Positions 60,761 through 64,000 of a stretch of DNA of 64,000 nucleotides are shown here, piece after piece. Source of the DNA: Paratinospora sagittata. Taxonomy: Eukaryota; Streptophyta; Magnoliopsida; Ranunculales; Menispermaceae. Within the stretch, counting starts at the first letter, position 1. Every line of letters starts with the position of its first letter. Below the pieces are notes generated by a model. That model saw only the letters and a list, made by a program, of their open reading frames with translations. It was not told the origin of the DNA and searched no databases. The DNA lies in contig CM069595.1 in the NCBI GenBank assembly GCA_035771175.1, forward strand, positions 845,122 through 909,121. Reading direction: 5' to 3'. Both the position numbers and the translations under genes were made by a program.

Positions 60761-61883
60761 CTATCAAGATATTATGCATGTCGTATATGAAAAGTTTGGA
60801 AGGGTGCATTAGTGGCACAGACTAATATGTGGACGCATGACACACGTGCATAATGTGTTTTAGAATGTTTTTTGTGCTTTCTATTTAAGTTTTCTTTTTT
60901 TGCAGAAGTTTCTATTTTGATAGATTTCTATTTTAATGGCAGTTCTAGATATTTTCTAAAATTCGTTTTTATTATTTAAGGTGTATTAAAAAGTGTTTAG
61001 AAATGTCTAAATAGAATTACAATAGAATTAAAAAGTTGCAATTATGTTATAGATAGCTTAAGAAACCTATGTTTAAGTGTTTTACAAAGTTTCTAAGTTG
61101 TTTCAAGGGAGTTATATAGATATATATAAAGAGCTTCAATTACGATAGATTCACATCTCTCAGTAATCAAGAGGGAAAAGCTTGTGATCCATATATATGA
61201 GTGTGTTTGTTATTATTTTAACATTTACAAAGGATTGGAACTTGAGAGTCTAAGACTTAATCAAACCAGAACTATTACATAAACATGGTGAGATCTGTAT
61301 CAAGAAGTTGAATGACCGAGATGCTAGACGAGTTTGATTTCAATTCAATGAAAAAATATAGGGTGGATAGAAGCAGAACTATCAAATTAAACTAAGCTCT
61401 TCAAAGCAAATACTTGCTATTTCATACTAAACACTAATGGTAAAGATATGCATAAGTAGCCAGCTCTACCAACTAGAACGTATTTGATAGTGCCAATTAC
61501 ACACTGGAAATCTCACAAAATGCCACAAAAAATGATGAAAAAGAAAACTGTTTCTTCAGTTCATGCGCTAGAGAATTCCCACACGAAAGAGCATGAAACC
61601 AGATTCATAGTAGTTATTCCAAATGTGCAATACTACCCTTTCATTCAATCAATACTTCAGGTTATGTTTTTCAATCTACAAATTACAGAGAATGAAGGAA
61701 CTCCAATTGAAGAATGAAACAGAGAACGAAGCAAATTGTTCATCTATAACTTATAAGGAAACAAAGACATTCAGGTTGCAACTAGTCATTACATTATGAA
61801 CCAAGGAAGGAGGACCAACAAATTCATGAAGCCAACTGAAAACATCAAACACTTACTAGCAATTAGAATCTGGAGTGGAACTT
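60761..61883. other. Spacer downstream of the GeBP-like gene
   Basis: No gene. Around 61.10-61.20 kb, TATATAAAGAGCTTCAATTA followed by a TCTCAGTAATCAAGAG block looks like the TATA and R region of an old solo LTR, but no paired ends or duplications were found. The last part is probably 3' UTR of the minus-strand GeBP-like gene. Confidence 0.4.
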
Positions 61884-63015
61884 CTATCGTCCACCCATGG
61901 ACCTAAGCTCCTCTAAAGCCGACTTTATCTGATCTTGCACCAATTCCAATCGTTTAGAGTACACCTCCAACTCCAAAATTTGCTGTTTCCTCCACTTCTC
62001 ATCCACCATCTCTCCATTTATCAAATTCATTGATGAAGTACCCACAACATTTATCGGAAACGGATTCAGCGGTCCACCGCCTAACCCTCTCGTACTGCAA
62101 GGTCCATTGATCGCACAATGAAGCAACTCCTTAAATAGTGGCGACAGACAACTTCTTACTGTGTCTTCAATCACATTAGGAAGCGACGAATTCACAGGAC
62201 AATTCAGTAAATTTGACGGATTTGGTAAACTCTCCTCCTCAACTCTCTTTCTAGCCCTTTTCCGCGATCTCTGAACCTTCTTATCTGAATTATTAACATC
62301 AATACCATTATTACCATCATTAACTTCAACATTCTGAGGGTTCCCTTCCTCTTCTTCCATTCCAGCCTCACCAACTCCCGGCGCAACATCATTCCAGATC
62401 TTGCGAGAGATCTCAAAGGTGGCCTGATCATGAGGACTCTTAAAGTTAAAATCTTTACCAGAACTGATCCTGGTCATGACATTCCGATACTTCTTCTTCA
62501 ACCTTCTGAGCTTCTCAACAAGCTGATTCTTATTAAAATCGAGCTGTAACCGAGTCTTGATCTGGTCGTAGAACGGCGCGGTATCATGATGATAAACAGA
62601 ATTCTTCAATCCTCTCTGCGTCGTGTACTCGAGAAATCCTTGTAACAATCCGATCTCGTCCTCGTCCGTCCATAACCGCTGAAACAGTCGGCGAGAATCG
62701 TCCAAAGCCAATGGCTTTTTCTCTTCGGTCGCAACAGAAGACGAAGGTTCTTCGATTCGCTGACGTGTAGGATCGGGGGACACGTCGGAGAAGGCCGGTG
62801 GCGCTCCGTCGGAAGCGCCGTTTAGAACGTTAGCGGTGGCTGTGGTGGTGGCGGCAACGGTGATACCGGCAGCTGTAGAGGCGGCGACGGTGACGGTGGT
62901 GGCGGTGGTCGTAGCAGTGGTGAGATCTTCTTCTTCGTCGTCTTCGTCCTCGTCTTCCTGTTGGTTATGGGTCGTTAACGTTAATTCTTCCTCTTCGTCA
63001 TCATCGCTTTCGTCT

Positions 63016-63047
<32 letters not shown>

Positions 63048-63137
63048 TTCTGGATCTTCCTCTTCGTCGTCACCGTCATCGTCTTCTCCTCCTCCTCCGT
63101 AGATATTCCGATCTTCTTCTTCTCCATTTGCAGGCAT
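61884..63137 (-). CDS. GeBP/STOREKEEPER-like (DUF573) transcription factor
   Basis: A single-exon gene of 417 residues. Residues 1-70 are extremely acidic, with glutamate/aspartate runs encoded by TTC-type triplets on the plus strand; 71-105 is Thr/Ala/Val-rich. The DNA-binding DUF573 domain spans about 149-250: RRLFQRLWTDEDEIGLLQGF, FYDQIKTRLQLDFNKNQLVE, KLRRLKKKYRNVMTRISSGK, then SPHDQATFEISRKIWND. A nuclear signal RSRKRARKR is at 290-298. The C-terminus (384-413) is coil-like, WRKQQILELEVYSKRLELVQ, matching the C-terminal zipper of GeBP/STKL proteins. GeBP members bind the GLABRA1 promoter and affect cytokinin response and defence; here that is family knowledge only. Intronless structure is usual. 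The ATG is the first in frame and opens the acidic block. Confidence 0.93.
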
Positions 63138-64000
63138 GATCTTGAAGAGTTGAATTCTCCCTCAGAAACAGTCGTTTTGGGCGACTTCTCTTTCTCTAGG
63201 GTTAATCCGGTCTCGTAGCCTATTGCTTTACGGTCTCGTCGCCAGACCCTCAAGTCACAGGGCGCGTTCACGAGCTACTTGCTCTTCTATTCCCCCTCTT
63301 TTGGTTCTTTCCTTCCACCTTAGGAGGAAAAAAAAAAAAAAAAATGAAAGAAACAGCGTTTATCTTGTACTATACGAGGTTAAATAACTATACTTACCTC
63401 GACTTCCCTTTCTGCTCCCACGTGGAAGGTCTTGTTGGGCCTCATTCTTTAGGCTTTATATGAAGCCCAAACTATTGGACTGGATCATCCGTGATCCACA
63501 TGCATGATCGTGTAGTCCGGAGTTCGACATGCGTACTACTACTAAAAACTTTGGAAACAATTAAACCCTATCTCTCCACCCACCCTAATTTTTAAAATAC
63601 CCTCCCACCCTCTCTCCACTCTCAAGGCTTCATTTTCCGCTCCTCTCAATCTTCATTTCTTGCTTGATTTCAACTATTGAAGGAGTTAAATCTAATGCTT
63701 TAAGACTTTTTGGCAAGAAAATGAGATCTAGCAGTAAAATCGAAAGATTTCGTAAAAAAAATCTCAAATATAAATCGATGAATAAATCTTTAATTTTTCA
63801 AGTTATAAGTTGGATTTGTTATCTTATTTAGTGATATTTGTTCATTTCTACCTAGATCTAGGACCTAAATCATGAAAAAAATCCATTAAAATGTGCTAAG
63901 AAAGGTGTTGGACCATATACCCAGTATAAGACACGTCAGCCATATTAGTCTGGTCCAGTGAGATAGCACATAGCACATAAATATATCGACATGTTATATT
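63138..64000. other. Upstream region of the GeBP-like gene and window end
   Basis: The first 150-250 bases on the minus strand are probably its leader and promoter, with a poly-A run near 63328-63344. From about 63560 the sequence has CTCTCCACCCACCCTAATTT and later AAAATCGAAAGATTTCGTAA. This resembles the CT-rich arm and core of the inverted-repeat element at 4.9-5.9 kb and may be a second, cut-off copy. No coding region is apparent. Confidence 0.4.

Noticed and set aside
61100..61260. Possible solo LTR
   Set aside because: TATA and polypyrimidine-like blocks occur, but no TG...CA ends or flanking duplication could be found.
62836..63102. Plus-strand serine-rich frame at 62.8-63.1 kb
   Set aside because: It is the complement of the Glu/Asp repeat of the GeBP-like gene.

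Overview
The window looks like nuclear DNA of a eudicot plant. It is AT-rich, its genes are split by GT-AG introns, it carries long (AT)n and (CT)n microsatellites, and every recognisable protein is plant-type: Aux/IAA, WRKY, type I MADS, GeBP/STKL, RCI2/PMP3 and peroxisomal DHNA-CoA thioesterase. I cannot name a species. There is no bacterial, plastid or mitochondrial signature, and I found no tRNA, rRNA, known miRNA precursor or CRISPR array.

Layout. 1-2.3 kb: an Aux/IAA gene of the IAA20/30/31 clade with a degenerate degron. 4.9-5.9 kb: an inverted-repeat element with an array of 22-nt hairpins. 6.3-11.8 kb: BSH, the SNF5/INI1 subunit of SWI/SNF remodellers, ten coding exons, with LINE relics in its introns. 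14.9-15.2 kb: an RCI2/PMP3 membrane peptide behind a promoter rich in G-boxes plus a DRE core. 18.25-19.0 kb (minus): the last coding exon of APC11, without its N-terminal exon. 19.8-20.5 kb: an intronless AGL80-like type I MADS gene. 22.5-22.9 kb (minus): a small unknown gene with unresolved start. 28.75-29.0 kb (minus): a small DUF761-like protein. 32.4-34.8 kb: DHNA-CoA thioesterase with a C-terminal AKL peroxisomal signal. 43.4-46.6 kb: a group IIb WRKY factor. 47.13-52.50 kb (minus): a complete but decayed Ty1/copia retrotransposon with LTRs, target-site duplication, PBS and PPT. 52.6-53.3 kb: two SINE relics. 54.9-58.2 kb: a G-patch/zinc-finger protein. 59.35-60.75 kb (minus): SINE and RTE-like LINE relics, one with an in-frame 162-bp tandem duplication. 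61.9-63.1 kb (minus): a GeBP/STKL transcription factor.

The genes do not form a pathway. They are independent transcription units separated by AT-rich spacers holding MITEs, SINEs, LINE tails and microsatellites. Regulators dominate: auxin response, chromatin remodelling, WRKY, MADS and GeBP. I did not find a convincing new multigene system. The best leads are the truncated APC11, the His-to-Asn change in the thioesterase HGG motif, the BSH stop codon embedded in a splice donor, the hairpin array, and the palindromic W-box in front of the WRKY gene.
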